Part shown: in pieces, positions 19,435 through 28,283 of the stretch | Position numbering within the stretch: the first letter of the stretch is position 1 | How the letters are laid out: each line of letters begins with the position of its first letter | DNA from: Flavobacterium aestivum | GTDB taxonomy: Bacteria > Bacteroidota > Bacteroidia > Flavobacteriales > Flavobacteriaceae | Length of the DNA: 64,000 nt | Reading direction: 5' to 3' | Assembly: GCF_026870175.2 (NCBI RefSeq) | Contig: NZ_CP113977.2 | Coordinates: 1,054,001-1,118,000, forward strand | The notes under the pieces: generated by a model | The model's database searches: none | What the model saw: the letters and a program-made list of their open reading frames with translations, nothing else | Told to the model about the DNA's origin: nothing | Program-made: the position numbers and the translations under genes

Positions 19435-20781
19435 TTATTCAGGATCATTCATTTTAAAATCATCCATGAAAGCGGTGGTATAATCACCTAAGATATATTT
19501 AGGGTCATCCATTAACTGTCTGTGAAACGGAATGGTTGTTTTTATTCCTTCAATAACAAATTCATCTAATGCTCTTCTCATTTTACTAATAGCTTCTTCA
19601 CGAGTTTGGGCAGTAGTAATCAATTTTGCAATCATTGAATCGTAATTAGGCGGAATTGTATAACCTGAGTATACGTGTGTGTCTAAACGAACACCATGAC
19701 CACCTGGCATATGAAGTGTAGTAATTTTTCCTGGAGAAGGTCTAAAGTCGTTAAAAGGATCTTCAGCATTAATACGACATTCTATAGCGTGTAATTGTGG
19801 CAAATAGTTACGACCGGAAATTGGCACACCGGCAGCTACTAAGATTTGCTCACGAATTAAGTCGTAATCTACTACTTGTTCAGTAATAGGGTGTTCTACT
19901 TGGATACGAGTATTCATTTCCATGAAGTAAAAGTTTCTGTGTTTGTCAACCAAAAACTCAACTGTTCCAGCACCTTCGTATTTTATATATTCTGCAGCTT
20001 TTACAGCAGCTTCTCCCATTTTAGAACGCAACTCGTCTGTCATAAATGGCGAAGGAGTTTCTTCGGTCAATTTTTGGTGACGACGTTGAACTGAACAATC
20101 TCTTTCTGAAAGGTGGCATGCTTTACCATAAGAATCACCAACGATTTGAATTTCGATATGACGAGGCTCTTCAATTAGTTTCTCTAGGTACATTCCGTCA
20201 TTTCCAAATGCGGCAGCTGATTCTTGACGAGCTCCTTCCCAAGCTTTTAATAAATCTTCTGGAGCCCAAACAGCACGCATCCCTTTTCCTCCACCTCCAG
20301 CAGTTGCTTTTAGCATGACAGGGTATCCGAATTGATTGGCTAATTCAGCGGCTTGTTCAAAAGATTCTAGAATTCCAACTGAACCTGGAACGCAAGGTAC
20401 ACCAGCTTCAATCATAGTTGCTTTCGCAGAAGCTTTGTCTCCCATTCTATCAATCATTTCTGGAGATGCGCCTATGAATTTTATGTTGTGCTCTTGACAA
20501 ATTTTAGAAAATTTCGCATTTTCAGACAAAAATCCGTATCCAGGATGAATTGCATCTGCATTTGTGATTTCTGCAGCAGCAATAATATTGGACATTTTTA
20601 AGTAAGACAAATTACTTGGTGGTGGTCCTATACAAACGGCTTCATCTGCAAATTTTACATGTAAGCTTTCAGCATCTGCAGTAGAATAAACGGCTACAGT
20701 TTTGATACCCATTTCCTTGCATGTACGAATAACACGAAGTGCTATTTCCCCTCTATTTGCTATTAGTATTTTTTTAAACAT
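19435..20781 (-). CDS. accC: Acetyl-CoA carboxylase, biotin carboxylase subunit
   Basis: 448 residues, standard length. Carboxylates biotin on AccB with ATP and bicarbonate, the first half of malonyl-CoA formation. Signatures: [19 protein letters not shown] start, [11 protein letters not shown] (79-89), ATP-grasp glycine loop GGGGKGMR (162-169), and [14 protein letters not shown] with the catalytic Arg and Glu. It lies 92 nt after accB; that gap has short AT-rich repeats and a palindrome (GATTTGATTTTTAAATCAAA) but no clear terminator. Confidence 0.96.
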   Translation of the reverse strand: MFKKILIANRGEIALRVIRTCKEMGIKTVAVYSTADAESLHVKFADEAVCIGPPPSNLSYLKMSNIIAAAEITNADAIHPGYGFLSENAKFSKICQEHNIKFIGASPEMIDRMGDKASAKATMIEAGVPCVPGSVGILESFEQAAELANQFGYPVMLKATAGGGGKGMRAVWAPEDLLKAWEGARQESAAAFGNDGMYLEKLIEEPRHIEIQIVGDSYGKACHLSERDCSVQRRHQKLTEETPSPFMTDELRSKMGEAAVKAAEYIKYEGAGTVEFLVDKHRNFYFMEMNTRIQVEHPITEQVVDYDLIREQILVAAGVPISGRNYLPQLHAIECRINAEDPFNDFRPSPGKITTLHMPGGHGVRLDTHVYSGYTIPPNYDSMIAKLITTAQTREEAISKMRRALDEFVIEGIKTTIPFHRQLMDDPKYILGDYTTAFMDDFKMNDPE

Positions 20782-20873
20782 TTTTTTTCAATTAGATAAT
20801 TAGACAATTAGATAATTAGTTTTTTGATTTGATTTTTAAATCAAATCTGCAATCTAAAATCTGTAATCTAAAA

Positions 20874-21359
20874 TTATGATGGATCTACTAAGAATAAAGG
20901 TTGGTCAAATTCTACAGGAGACATATCGTCTACTAATATTTTTACAATTTTACCAGATATTTCAGATTCAATTTCGTTGAATAACTTCATTGCTTCAATA
21001 ACACAAAGTACATCTCCTTTTGCGATAGAGTTACCTACTTCAACAAATACTGGTTTGTCTGGAGATGGTTTTCTATAAAAAGTACCAATGATTGGAGATT
21101 TTATAGTGATATAGCGTGAGCTTTCTGCAGCAGCTGGTGCTTCTGGAGTTGCAGCTGCAACTGGAGCAATTTGTTGAGGAGCTACAGCTTGTGGAAGTGC
21201 ACCTTGAGCAGGTATGTGTTGTACATAAGTTGTCTCAGTAGTACTTCCTTCTAAAGTAGTTCTGATGGTGATTTTAACATCATCCATTTCTAATTTTACT
21301 TCTGCAACACCTGAATTTGCTACAAATTTGATTAGATTTTGAATTTCTTTTAAATCCAT
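20874..21359 (-). CDS. accB: Acetyl-CoA carboxylase biotin carboxyl carrier protein
   Basis: 161 residues. An N-terminal helical region (1-40), an Ala/Pro/Gln-rich flexible linker (about 50-80) and a biotinyl domain with the biotinylated lysine in [10 protein letters not shown] (Lys125). It carries the carboxyl group between AccC and the carboxyltransferase. It follows fabH by 21 nt and precedes accC. Confidence 0.95.
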   Translation of the reverse strand: MDLKEIQNLIKFVANSGVAEVKLEMDDVKITIRTTLEGSTTETTYVQHIPAQGALPQAVAPQQIAPVAAATPEAPAAAESSRYITIKSPIIGTFYRKPSPDKPVFVEVGNSIAKGDVLCVIEAMKLFNEIESEISGKIVKILVDDMSPVEFDQPLFLVDPS

Positions 21360-21380
21360 AATTATTTTTTTTAGTTTAAA

Positions 21381-22379
21381 TTATTTTTTATCGTAAGCCC
21401 ATGTTAGGTAAATGGATCCCCAAGTAAAACCACCGCCAAAAGCGGCAAAAATGATAGTATCACCTTTTTTGAATAAATGCTCAAAATCATGTAACACTAA
21501 AGGTAAAGTTGCAGATGTAGTATTTCCGTATTTTTCAATATTCATTAATACTTTTTCATCTTCTAAATTCATTCTATGAGCAGTAGCGTCTATAATACGT
21601 TTGTTTGCTTGATGAGGGACTAACCAGCTAACATCTTCATTAGTTAAATTGTTTCTTTTCAAAATCAATTCACTTGCATCTGCCATGTTTGTAACTGCAT
21701 ATTTAAAAACGGTTTTACCATCTTGGATGATATTGTGCATATTGTTGTTTACCGTATCTAAAGAAGTAGGAAGAATAGAACCTCCAGCAGGAATTTTCAA
21801 GAAATCACGACCTACGCTATCACTGCGTAAATACTCGTCTTGTAAACCGTAACCTTCATAATTAGGTTCGAATAATACAGCACCGGCTCCGTCACCAAAA
21901 ATAATACAGGTTGAACGATCTTTATAATCTACTATTGAAGACATTTTATCTGCTCCAATAAGTAATACTTTTTTATATCTTCCAGATTGAATATAAGCAG
22001 CGGCAGTTGACATTCCGTATAAGAAACTAGAACAAGCGGCTTGTAAATCGTAAGCAAAAGCATTGGTAGCACCTATTTCGGTAGCTACATAAACACCTGT
22101 TGCTGCAACTGGCATATCTGCTGTTGCAGTTGCCATGAGTATTAAATCTATTTCTAGGGGGTCAATATTTGCTTTGGATATTAAATCTTGTGCAGCTTTT
22201 ATAGCTAGAAATGAAGTTCCCTTGTCTGCGTCTTTAAGGATTCTTCTTTCTTTAATTCCTGTGCGTGAAGTTATCCATTCGTCATTAGTGTCGACCATGG
22301 TTTCTAGCACTTTATTCGAAAGAACAAAGTCTGGAACATAACCTCCAACTGCGGTAATTGCGGCTGTAATTGTACTCAT
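21381..22379 (-). CDS. fabH: 3-oxoacyl-ACP synthase III
   Basis: 332 residues. Condenses acetyl- or branched acyl-CoA with malonyl-ACP to begin fatty acid synthesis. The triad is visible: Cys116 in AACSSFLYG, His256 in VPHQANKRI and Asn286 in KYGNTTSAT. The GGGFTWGS C-terminus is typical. It lies between rpmF (174 nt upstream, with a terminator in the gap) and accB. Confidence 0.96.
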   Translation of the reverse strand: MSTITAAITAVGGYVPDFVLSNKVLETMVDTNDEWITSRTGIKERRILKDADKGTSFLAIKAAQDLISKANIDPLEIDLILMATATADMPVAATGVYVATEIGATNAFAYDLQAACSSFLYGMSTAAAYIQSGRYKKVLLIGADKMSSIVDYKDRSTCIIFGDGAGAVLFEPNYEGYGLQDEYLRSDSVGRDFLKIPAGGSILPTSLDTVNNNMHNIIQDGKTVFKYAVTNMADASELILKRNNLTNEDVSWLVPHQANKRIIDATAHRMNLEDEKVLMNIEKYGNTTSATLPLVLHDFEHLFKKGDTIIFAAFGGGFTWGSIYLTWAYDKK

Positions 22380-22501
22380 TGAATGCGATTATTTATTATC
22401 AAATGTTGCCATTTGAAAAATTTTTAAAAGACTTTAAAATTACAATAAAAAAAACTAAACTAGCTGTCTTAGTGTTTCTTATTTACGGAAAATTATAAAC
22501 A

Positions 22502-22530
22502 ACAAAAAAAACTCTCACAAGGTGAGAGTT
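22502..22530 (-). terminator. Terminator or attenuator between rpmF and fabH
   Basis: AACTCTCAC (22510-22518) pairs with GTGAGAGTT (22522-22530), followed on the minus strand by a T run. It should reduce read-through from the ribosomal gene into fabH. No exact TAnnTTTG was found between it and fabH. Confidence 0.85.
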
Positions 22531-22553
22531 CCAGTATTATTTAGAAAAATGTA

Positions 22554-22748
22554 TTATGCAAGAGCTACAGATTTATCTATAACAACTTGTCCTCTGTAGT
22601 ACATTTTACCTTCATGCCAGTAGGCTCTGTGGTATAAATGAGCTTCTCCAGTGATTGGACAAGTAGCGATTTGAGCTACAGTAGCTTTGTAATGAGTTCT
22701 TCTTTTATCTCTTCTAGTTTTCGAGGTTTTTCTCTTAGGATGTGCCAT
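22554..22748 (-). CDS. rpmF: 50S ribosomal protein L32
   Basis: 64 residues, start [17 protein letters not shown], a hallmark of L32. The Bacteroidota form keeps [12 protein letters not shown] but has lost most zinc-binding cysteines. It lies 9 nt after the DUF177 gene, the conserved yceD-rpmF pairing. Confidence 0.97.
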   Translation of the reverse strand: MAHPKRKTSKTRRDKRRTHYKATVAQIATCPITGEAHLYHRAYWHEGKMYYRGQVVIDKSVALA

Positions 22749-22757
22749 TTTACTATA

Positions 22758-23309
22758 TTATTTATCCGTTAATAGTTGCTTTAATTTGTCCCATCGTGGG
22801 TCAATATTTTCTTCTTTTTCTTCTTTTTTGTTTTCTTTCTTTTGTTCTTTAATTGTTAGTTCATTCAGTTTTGTCAAAGCTTCTGTTTTTAAACTTCCAT
22901 CTTTGATTCCTGGATGTACTCGTTTTAGTGGTATAGAAAGCACGATCATTTCATAAATGTACTGTGCAATGTCTATTTCAAATTCACCAAAAGGCAAAAT
23001 CAATAACTCTTCGTTGTCATTATTGAAAACTTCGCCAAATCGAACAATTAACTTTATGTTTCCTTTTATAGGCATGTCAAAATCTTCACTTGTAAGATCG
23101 CATGGGACATTTATCGTACCAACATGTTTAAAACTTAGTTCTAACATGTTACTTCTTTTTTCTAAAACTACATTTACTCTGATGTCTGAATTTTGAAATT
23201 CATTATAATCAAAGATTTCAAAGAACGCGTTATTTATTTGATACTCAAATTTATGTTTGCCTAGCTTCAATCCTACGAAAGGAATTACATATTCTTTTGT
23301 CTTGCTCAT
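22758..23309 (-). CDS. DUF177/YceD-family protein
   Basis: About 183 residues from the ATG at 23309. A longer frame reaches 23345 but would begin inside the promoter element at 23343-23350. The family lies before rpmF in most bacteria and is linked to 23S rRNA and L32 accumulation. Visible features: the central beta-rich part with VPCDLTSEDFDMPIKG, the RVHPG segment and a charged Lys/Glu linker before the C-terminal DPRWDKLKQLL motif typical of DUF177. Confidence 0.88.
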   Translation of the reverse strand: MSKTKEYVIPFVGLKLGKHKFEYQINNAFFEIFDYNEFQNSDIRVNVVLEKRSNMLELSFKHVGTINVPCDLTSEDFDMPIKGNIKLIVRFGEVFNNDNEELLILPFGEFEIDIAQYIYEMIVLSIPLKRVHPGIKDGSLKTEALTKLNELTIKEQKKENKKEEKEENIDPRWDKLKQLLTDK

Positions 23310-23342
23310 TTCAACAACAATTTGCCCTAAACTTCGGGAGTG

Positions 23343-23350
23343 CAAAGATA
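23343..23350 (-). promoter_or_regulatory. -7 promoter element (TATCTTTG) for the DUF177-rpmF-fabH-accBC operon
   Basis: Exact TAnnTTTG on the minus strand, 33 nt before the ATG at 23309; it decides that start codon. Confidence 0.7.
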
Positions 23351-23393
23351 TAAAATAAATGTAAATCTAATAATGTTATTCACGTTTTTTTGT

Positions 23394-24440
23394 TTATAAC
23401 TGTTTTTCTTTTGTTTTTAGGGGTTTTTGGCTTATTTCTGCGTATTGATTTCTTGAGTTATAAACATCAATTGCAAGATAAACCGCCTCTTTGAAAGAAT
23501 TATAGTCGGCTATGTTTTTTCCAGCGATATCATAAGCGGTTCCATGATCAGGTGAAGTTCTGATTTTATTTAGACCAGCAGTATAATTTACCCCATTGCC
23601 AAACGAAAGTGTTTTGAATGGTATTAATCCTTGATCGTGATAGGTTGCTACAATGGCATCGTATTTTTCATATTGATTGCTTCCAAAAAAGCCATCTGCG
23701 GCGAAAGGGCCAAAAACTAAAGTTCCTTTATCGAACATTTTTTTTAATGCAGGCTTTAAAATTACGTCATCTTCTGTGCCAATTACTCCTCCATCGCCAC
23801 AATGAGGATTTAAGCCCAGAACTGCAATTTTAGGTTTGTTGATACTGAAATCCTGAATCAGACATTGTTTTATGGTTTCAATTTTTTTGAAAATTAGTTC
23901 TTCTGTCAGATGTGATGCTACTTCATTAAGGGGAATGTGATCTGTTAATAATCCAACTCTTAAATTGTCATTTACCATTAGCATCAAAGCATCGCCTTCT
24001 AATTCTTGGTTTAAATAATCTGTATGACCTGGAAATTTGAAAGTGTCAGATTGAATATTGTATTTATTTATCGGAGCAGTTACTAATACATCAATAGTAT
24101 TTTCTTTTAAAGCTTTGGTTGCTGCAACAAAGGATTTTATAGCGTATTGGCCTACTTTGTCATCGTTGGTTCCAAGGTTTAAATCGATTCCTTCCTTCCA
24201 TAAATTAAATACATTGACTTTTCCAATTACAATTTGGTCTAATTTATCTATGCCGTGAAGTGGTACTGTGGACTCGAGATTTTTTCTAATAAAAGATAGT
24301 ATTTTTACATTGGCAAAAATAACGGGGGTGCAAAGTTCCAGCATTCGAGAATCCTCAAATGTTTTAAGGACGACCTCGCTTCCAATACCGTTTAAATCTC
24401 CTATTGAAATTCCAACGATTATATTTTCTGCTTTTTTCAT
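23394..24440 (-). CDS. pdxA: 4-hydroxythreonine-4-phosphate dehydrogenase
   Basis: 348 residues. NAD-dependent oxidation step in de novo pyridoxal phosphate synthesis. Motifs: start region VGISIGDLNGIGSEVVLKTF, metal-binding histidines in FPGHTDYL, and the late ATYHDQGLIPFK and TSPDHGTAYDIAG. Full length. Divergent from ribE with a 61-nt shared promoter region. Confidence 0.95.
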   Translation of the reverse strand: MKKAENIIVGISIGDLNGIGSEVVLKTFEDSRMLELCTPVIFANVKILSFIRKNLESTVPLHGIDKLDQIVIGKVNVFNLWKEGIDLNLGTNDDKVGQYAIKSFVAATKALKENTIDVLVTAPINKYNIQSDTFKFPGHTDYLNQELEGDALMLMVNDNLRVGLLTDHIPLNEVASHLTEELIFKKIETIKQCLIQDFSINKPKIAVLGLNPHCGDGGVIGTEDDVILKPALKKMFDKGTLVFGPFAADGFFGSNQYEKYDAIVATYHDQGLIPFKTLSFGNGVNYTAGLNKIRTSPDHGTAYDIAGKNIADYNSFKEAVYLAIDVYNSRNQYAEISQKPLKTKEKQL

Positions 24441-24463
24441 AATGCTCTCTAGTTATTTATTGC

Positions 24464-24471
24464 TAATTTTG
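24464..24471 (+). promoter_or_regulatory. -7 promoter element (TAATTTTG) for ribE
   Basis: TAnnTTTG match 31 nt before the ribE ATG at 24502; it supports that ATG over upstream in-frame starts inside pdxA. Confidence 0.6.
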
Positions 24472-24476
24472 AACTG

Positions 24477-24484
24477 CAAATTTA
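24477..24484 (-). promoter_or_regulatory. -7 promoter element (TAAATTTG) for pdxA
   Basis: Minus-strand TAnnTTTG 37 nt before the pdxA ATG; it lies 5 bp from the ribE -7 box, so the two promoters face each other closely. Confidence 0.55.
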
Positions 24485-24501
24485 GTAAAATAAAACAAGA
24501 A

Positions 24502-25089
24502 ATGTTTACAGGAATTATAGAAACCCTAGGGGTTGTTCAAGAGGTTAAAAAAGAACAAGATAATATTCATATTACTATAGATTCTTCTATCACTGGAGAG
24601 TTGAAAATTGACCAAAGTGTGGCTCATAATGGGGTGTGTTTAACAGTTGTTGCTATTGCGGATCATTGTTATACGGTAACGGCAATAGGTGAGACGATTA
24701 AAAAGACGAACCTTGGGTATTGGCAAGTTGGGGATAGTGTAAATCTGGAAAGAGCAATGAAGTTGGGTGATCGTTTAGATGGTCATATTGTGCAGGGACA
24801 TGTAGATCAAATAGGTACTTGTGTGGCTGTTGAGGAAACTAATGGGAGTTGGGCTTATACTTTTGAGTATGATCCGTCATTACAGAATATTACTATCGAA
24901 AAGGGGTCAATTACTGTTAATGGCGTGAGCTTGACAGTGGTGGATTCTGGAAAAAATGAATTTAGTGTAGCAATAATTCCATATACTCATGAATATACCA
25001 ATTTTAAGAATTTTGTGGTTGGCACAAAAGTTAATCTAGAGTTTGATGTTATTGGGAAATACGTTTCCAGATTGTATAGTAATAAATAA
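24502..25089 (+). CDS. ribE: Riboflavin synthase, alpha subunit
   Basis: 195 residues from the ATG at 24502 (MFTGIIETLGVV, the conserved start). Dismutates two 6,7-dimethyl-8-ribityllumazine molecules into riboflavin. Two lumazine-binding repeats are visible: residues 1-90 with HNGVCLTVV and 100-190 with VNGVSLTVV. The frame extends upstream to 24268 but that part is antisense pdxA coding. A very strong hairpin terminator follows. Confidence 0.95.
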   Translation: MFTGIIETLGVVQEVKKEQDNIHITIDSSITGELKIDQSVAHNGVCLTVVAIADHCYTVTAIGETIKKTNLGYWQVGDSVNLERAMKLGDRLDGHIVQGHVDQIGTCVAVEETNGSWAYTFEYDPSLQNITIEKGSITVNGVSLTVVDSGKNEFSVAIIPYTHEYTNFKNFVVGTKVNLEFDVIGKYVSRLYSNK

Positions 25090-25108
25090 TTTCATTTTAA
25101 GAAACTAC

Positions 25109-25155
25109 AAAAAAGTAAAACGTCAATTGTATTTATATTGACGTTTTACTTTTTT
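25109..25155. terminator. Bidirectional terminator between ribE and the small PID-CTERM-like gene
   Basis: A perfect 19-bp stem (25109-25127 with 25137-25155), A-rich on one side and T-rich on the other. One arm contains the last codons of the minus-strand gene. Confidence 0.9.
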
Positions 25156-25357
25156 GTAAATGTTTATAAATTGAATATATGCCAAATAATGAGGCTGTAA
25201 GTGTTAAAATTGCAAGGTTTTCATCAATAGGTAATGGAGGAGGGTCACCAATTCCGTTAGGTCCATTAGGGGCTGGTGGAGCAGGCGCAGCAAATCCGCT
25301 AATGCTCAAAAGCAAAAGGAATGCCGTAGTAAAGGTCTTGTTTAAGAAAGTCTTCAT
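25133..25357 (-). CDS. Small exported Pro/Gly-rich protein with C-terminal membrane segment (PID-CTERM-like)
   Basis: About 74 residues from the ATG at 25357; eight codons further upstream are unlikely to be used. Signal peptide (KTFLNKTFTTAFLLLLSISGFA), then a short Pro/Gly segment (PAPPAPNGPNGIGDPPP), a PIDENL motif, one hydrophobic helix and a basic tail (KHLQKSKTS). This layout resembles the small flavobacterial PID-CTERM sorting-type proteins, where a PID motif precedes the terminal helix. The function is unknown; the family match is from memory and should be treated as tentative. Confidence 0.6.
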   Translation of the reverse strand: MKTFLNKTFTTAFLLLLSISGFAAPAPPAPNGPNGIGDPPPLPIDENLAILTLTASLFGIYSIYKHLQKSKTSI

Positions 25358-25381
25358 GTTTTTATAATAATGATAAATCAA

Positions 25382-25762
25382 TTTTATTAAATAATAACAG
25401 AATCTTTTTACTTAAAAACTCCTAACATTATAAAATCAATGCCGCGAAGTTATAGATATATATTTTGAAGGGCAAATGATAATTGCCTAAAATGCTTATT
25501 TTAACGATAAAATTTATCTTTTTAAGTTGTAATTAATCTAATCCCTACAAAAACAGCAAGATAGATTTGGCTTATAATGTCTAGCGAAATGAAGCAACTA
25601 AGTTACTGCTTTTTTTTAAAACAAAATACAGATTATGGTGTGTTCTAATCAGGATTACGATGAATTGTATGTTTTTTTGGTTTAAGTGTATAAGTGATGG
25701 ATTTGTCTTGGTTGTAACAAAAAATAAACCCCTCAATATCAGTTGATATGAGGGGTCTTTTG
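25382..25762. other. Intergenic region with tRNA terminator
   Basis: AT-rich stretch upstream of the small PID-CTERM-like gene. A minus-strand TAACTTCG at 25445-25452 is one base from a -7 element. Apart from the terminator at 25726-25755 I see nothing defined here. Confidence 0.4.
25726..25755 (-). terminator. Terminator of the tRNA gene
   Basis: CCCCTC-A-ATATC (25729-25740) pairs with GATATGAGGGG (25745-25755) with one bulge; T-rich on the minus strand beyond it. Confidence 0.7.
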
Positions 25763-25836
25763 TGGTCCCACCTGGGCTCGAACCAGGGACCACCTGATTA
25801 TGAGTCAGGTGCTCTAACCAACTGAGCTATAGGACC
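25763..25836 (-). tRNA. tRNA with CAT anticodon (Met, or Ile2 if the C is modified to lysidine)
   Basis: Minus strand folds as a 74-nt cloverleaf: acceptor GGTCCTA with TGGGACC, D-arm with AGCTCAGTTGGTTAGAGC, anticodon stem CCTGA/TCAGG around loop CTCATAA (anticodon CAT), and T-arm CCTGG-TTCGAGC-CCAGG. CCA is not encoded. The loop sequence occurs in both elongator Met and Ile(CAT) tRNAs, so identity needs identity-element comparison. It is not an initiator, since that would have a mismatch at the acceptor end and GGG/CCC in the anticodon stem. Confidence 0.93.
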
Positions 25837-25849
25837 GGTTAAGAGTTTG

Positions 25850-25880
25850 CAATATTACTACAAATTTTTTATTGCTACAA
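25850..25880 (-). promoter_or_regulatory. Candidate promoter of the tRNA gene
   Basis: Minus strand: TTG (25878-25880), 20-nt spacer, TAATATTG (25850-25857), one base off TAnnTTTG, 14 nt upstream of the tRNA. Confidence 0.4.
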
Positions 25881-25974
25881 GTATTTTTACAGTAGATTTT
25901 TAAGTAGTTTAGAGATTGGAGTTAAACTATTCTGAAAATGACTGATTATGAATTGACTAAATTTTTAATTTTCT

Positions 25975-26376
25975 TTATTTTATTTCCTGACACAATTCAA
26001 TTAATACACCATTAGTGCCTTTTGGGTGTAAAAAAGCGACTAATTTGTTGTCGGCTCCTTTTTTTGGGGTTTCATTTAGGATAGTAAAACCTTCTGATTT
26101 GAGGCGCTCAATTTCGGAAAGGATGTCTTCTACATCAAAAGCGATGTGGTGAATTCCTTCTCCTTTTTTTTCTAGGAACTTAGCTATTGGACTTTCGGGA
26201 TTGGTGGCTTCGAGTAGTTCTATTTTATTAGGACCGTTCATGAAGAAAGATGTTTTTACACCTTCGCTGACAACTTCTTCTTGTTTGTAGGCTGGTGCGC
26301 CAAAGAGTTTTTCGAATAGCAAATTGGATACTTCAAGGTTTTTGACAGCGATGCCAATGTGTTCTATTTTTCTCAT
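25975..26376 (-). CDS. mce: Methylmalonyl-CoA epimerase
   Basis: 133 residues, VOC fold of two beta-alpha-beta-beta-beta units. Start RKIEHIGIAVKNLEVSNLLFEKLFG with the first metal His, then EGIHHIAFDVEDI and the end HPKGTNGVLIELCQE with the remaining metal ligands. Interconverts R- and S-methylmalonyl-CoA in propionate or odd-chain metabolism. Stands alone. Confidence 0.92.
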   Translation of the reverse strand: MRKIEHIGIAVKNLEVSNLLFEKLFGAPAYKQEEVVSEGVKTSFFMNGPNKIELLEATNPESPIAKFLEKKGEGIHHIAFDVEDILSEIERLKSEGFTILNETPKKGADNKLVAFLHPKGTNGVLIELCQEIK

Positions 26377-26438
26377 TGTGTGATATTTTGTGTTTTTATT
26401 TTTTAAATATTTTCAAAAAAGAGCTACTGTTTCTCTTT

Positions 26439-26526
26439 AGCCCTGATGGAAGTGGCATCTCCCGATTTAGAAAAACAAGGCTTTTGCCGTAGTTTTTGTT
26501 AATTGGGAATATAGCGGACAGCAGGA
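26439..26526 (+). ncRNA. Possible structured intergenic element of a kind that recurs in flavobacteria
   Basis: Two short blocks, AGCCCTGATGGAAGTGGCAT (26439-26458) and ATAGCGGACAGCAGGAA (26511-26527), frame an inner hairpin (AAAAAC and GTTTTT with GGC/GCC, 26471-26498). From memory, similar AGCCC-GAT-GAAG-GGCAT ... ATAGCGGA-AGC-GGA pairs occur in many flavobacterial intergenic regions; I cannot name the family securely (the Rfam Flavo-1 motif is one possibility). It lies between mce and rbfA, which diverge, so the transcribed strand is uncertain. Confidence 0.35.
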
Positions 26527-26632
26527 ACTTTGTCTCCTGAAAAATGCCTGACATTTTGCTCCTAAATCATAAAACAAATATAAAAAACTTTATGAGTTTA
26601 TGACTTTGTAAGGTGGTCTCTCAAAAAAATAG

Positions 26633-26640
26633 TATTTTTG
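26633..26640 (+). promoter_or_regulatory. -7 promoter element (TATTTTTG) for rbfA
   Basis: Ends 4 nt before the rbfA ATG at 26645, implying a near-leaderless transcript. Confidence 0.55.
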
Positions 26641-26644
26641 CACT

Positions 26645-27037
26645 ATGGAAACAAATAGACAGAAAAAAATAGGCGGGGTTATCCAAAAAGATTTGGTTGA
26701 CATTTTGCAAGGTGAAGTGAGAAAAAATGGAATTACGAATTTGATAATTTCAGTATCCAAAGTTACGGTGACTACAGATTTGTCTGTAGCAACTGTGTAT
26801 TTAAGTATTTTTCCTCAGGAAAAAGCAAAGGAAACGTTGCAAGCAATTAAGACCAATTCGACTTTGATTAAGCATGATTTATCGCAAAGAGTACGTTTGC
26901 AATTGCGTAGAGTGCCAAATTTGGTTTTCTTTATTGATGATTCTTTAGATTATATCGAGAAGATTGACAATGCTTTGGCAAATAAAGAAAATCCAATTGA
27001 GAATAGAGATCTTTTGGAAAAACGCAGACATTCATAG
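26645..27037 (+). CDS. rbfA: 30S ribosome-binding factor A
   Basis: 130 residues. KH-type fold; assists late 16S rRNA maturation and cold adaptation. Motifs: N-terminal RQKKIGGVIQKDLVDIL, VTVTTDLSVATVYLSIF, and LRRVPNLVFFIDDSLDYIEKID. The permease start codon follows 3 nt after the stop, so they are co-transcribed. Confidence 0.94.
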   Translation: METNRQKKIGGVIQKDLVDILQGEVRKNGITNLIISVSKVTVTTDLSVATVYLSIFPQEKAKETLQAIKTNSTLIKHDLSQRVRLQLRRVPNLVFFIDDSLDYIEKIDNALANKENPIENRDLLEKRRHS

Positions 27038-27039
27038 AT

Positions 27040-28239
27040 TTGAATTTTCCTCTTTACATAGCCAAACGATATATTTTTAGCAAAAGTAAAAATAATGCTA
27101 TCAATATTATTAATCGTATTGCCAGTATGGGGATTATTGTGGGAGCAATGGCATTGTTTGTCGTGCTCTCAGTTTTTACGGGGTTGAAGGAATTTAGTCT
27201 TTCGTTTACGAATGATATTGATCCCGATCTTAAAGTAACCAGTACACTTGGAAAATCTTTTTTTATTGTACCAAAACAGGAAGAAGAGATTAAGAAAATT
27301 GAAGGTGTAGCATCCTATTCGAAGATTGTTGAGGAAAGGGTGTTGTTTACTTTTAATGGAAAACAAGAAGTTACTTATCTAAAAGGTGTTGATTCTACTT
27401 TTAGCACTGTTAGTGATTTTAATAAAAAATTATACAACGGGCAATGGCTGAAACCAAACACGTATCAAGTGGTAGTGGGATATGGTATTGCTCAAAAGTT
27501 CTCAATGGGCTTGCTAGACTATAACAATGCTTTTGAAGTTTTTGCTCCTAAACCAGGAAAGGGTGCTATTGAAAATCCAGCTCAAGCGTTTAATTCGACC
27601 GATGTTTTTCCGGTTGGGATTTATGCGATTAGTGAGGATTTAGACTCTAAATATGTTTTTGCAGATTTGGGTTTAGCACAGGAATTATTAGAATATAAAA
27701 CTAATCAGGTTTCTGGTCTTGAAATTAAATTAAAAAAAGGAGCTGATGAAAGTGCTGTTATTGGTAAATTGAAGTCTATTTTTGAAAATAAAATTACCAT
27801 AAAAAATAAAGAGCAACTGAATGAGGCTTTATATAAAATGTTGAATACAGAGAATATAGCGGTGTATTTGATATTTACTTTGGTGATTATTGTGGCTCTT
27901 TTTAATTTGATTGGGGCGCTTATTATGATGATTTTGGATAAGAAAGGAAACCTCAAAACACTTTTTAATCTAGGAACTGCCATCAAAGATTTGCGTAATA
28001 TATTTTTGCTGCAAGGTACTTTGTTGAGTGTCTTTGGAGGGATTATAGGATTGTTATTAGGAATTGTTTTTGTGTTATTGCAACAACAATATCAATTGAT
28101 TATGATAACGCCTACACTGGCTTATCCGGTGGTTTTTACCCTCGAAAATGTAGGGATTGTTATGGCAACGATTGTTACACTTGGGTTTATTGCTTCGCTA
28201 ATTGCTAGTAGCCGTGTGAGCAAGAAGTTGTTGGATTAG
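27040..28239 (+). CDS. LolC/LolE-type ABC transporter permease (FtsX domain)
   Basis: 399 residues, four membrane segments: about 26-50, then 276-300, 325-355 and 365-390, with a large periplasmic loop (about 55-270), the layout of lipoprotein-release permeases. The N-terminus FPLYIAKRYIFSKSKNNAINIINRIASMGI is typical. The start is probably TTG at 27040, 3 nt after rbfA; no ATG gives the conserved N-terminus. The ATPase partner is not adjacent, and FtsX-family permeases also serve other exporters. Confidence 0.88.
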   Translation: MNFPLYIAKRYIFSKSKNNAINIINRIASMGIIVGAMALFVVLSVFTGLKEFSLSFTNDIDPDLKVTSTLGKSFFIVPKQEEEIKKIEGVASYSKIVEERVLFTFNGKQEVTYLKGVDSTFSTVSDFNKKLYNGQWLKPNTYQVVVGYGIAQKFSMGLLDYNNAFEVFAPKPGKGAIENPAQAFNSTDVFPVGIYAISEDLDSKYVFADLGLAQELLEYKTNQVSGLEIKLKKGADESAVIGKLKSIFENKITIKNKEQLNEALYKMLNTENIAVYLIFTLVIIVALFNLIGALIMMILDKKGNLKTLFNLGTAIKDLRNIFLLQGTLLSVFGGIIGLLLGIVFVLLQQQYQLIMITPTLAYPVVFTLENVGIVMATIVTLGFIASLIASSRVSKKLLD

Positions 28240-28260
28240 AACTGCGTTACAAGAAATGGA

Positions 28261-28283
28261 GATGCACTACTGTGCGTCTTTAT
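28261..28283 (+). terminator. Weak terminator after the permease gene
   Basis: GATGCAC (28261-28267) pairs with GTGCGTC (28272-28278) across a 4-nt loop, followed by TTTA only. Confidence 0.4.

Noticed and set aside
25581..25793. Minus-strand open frame of 70 codons
   Set aside because: It runs out of the tRNA gene and through its terminator.
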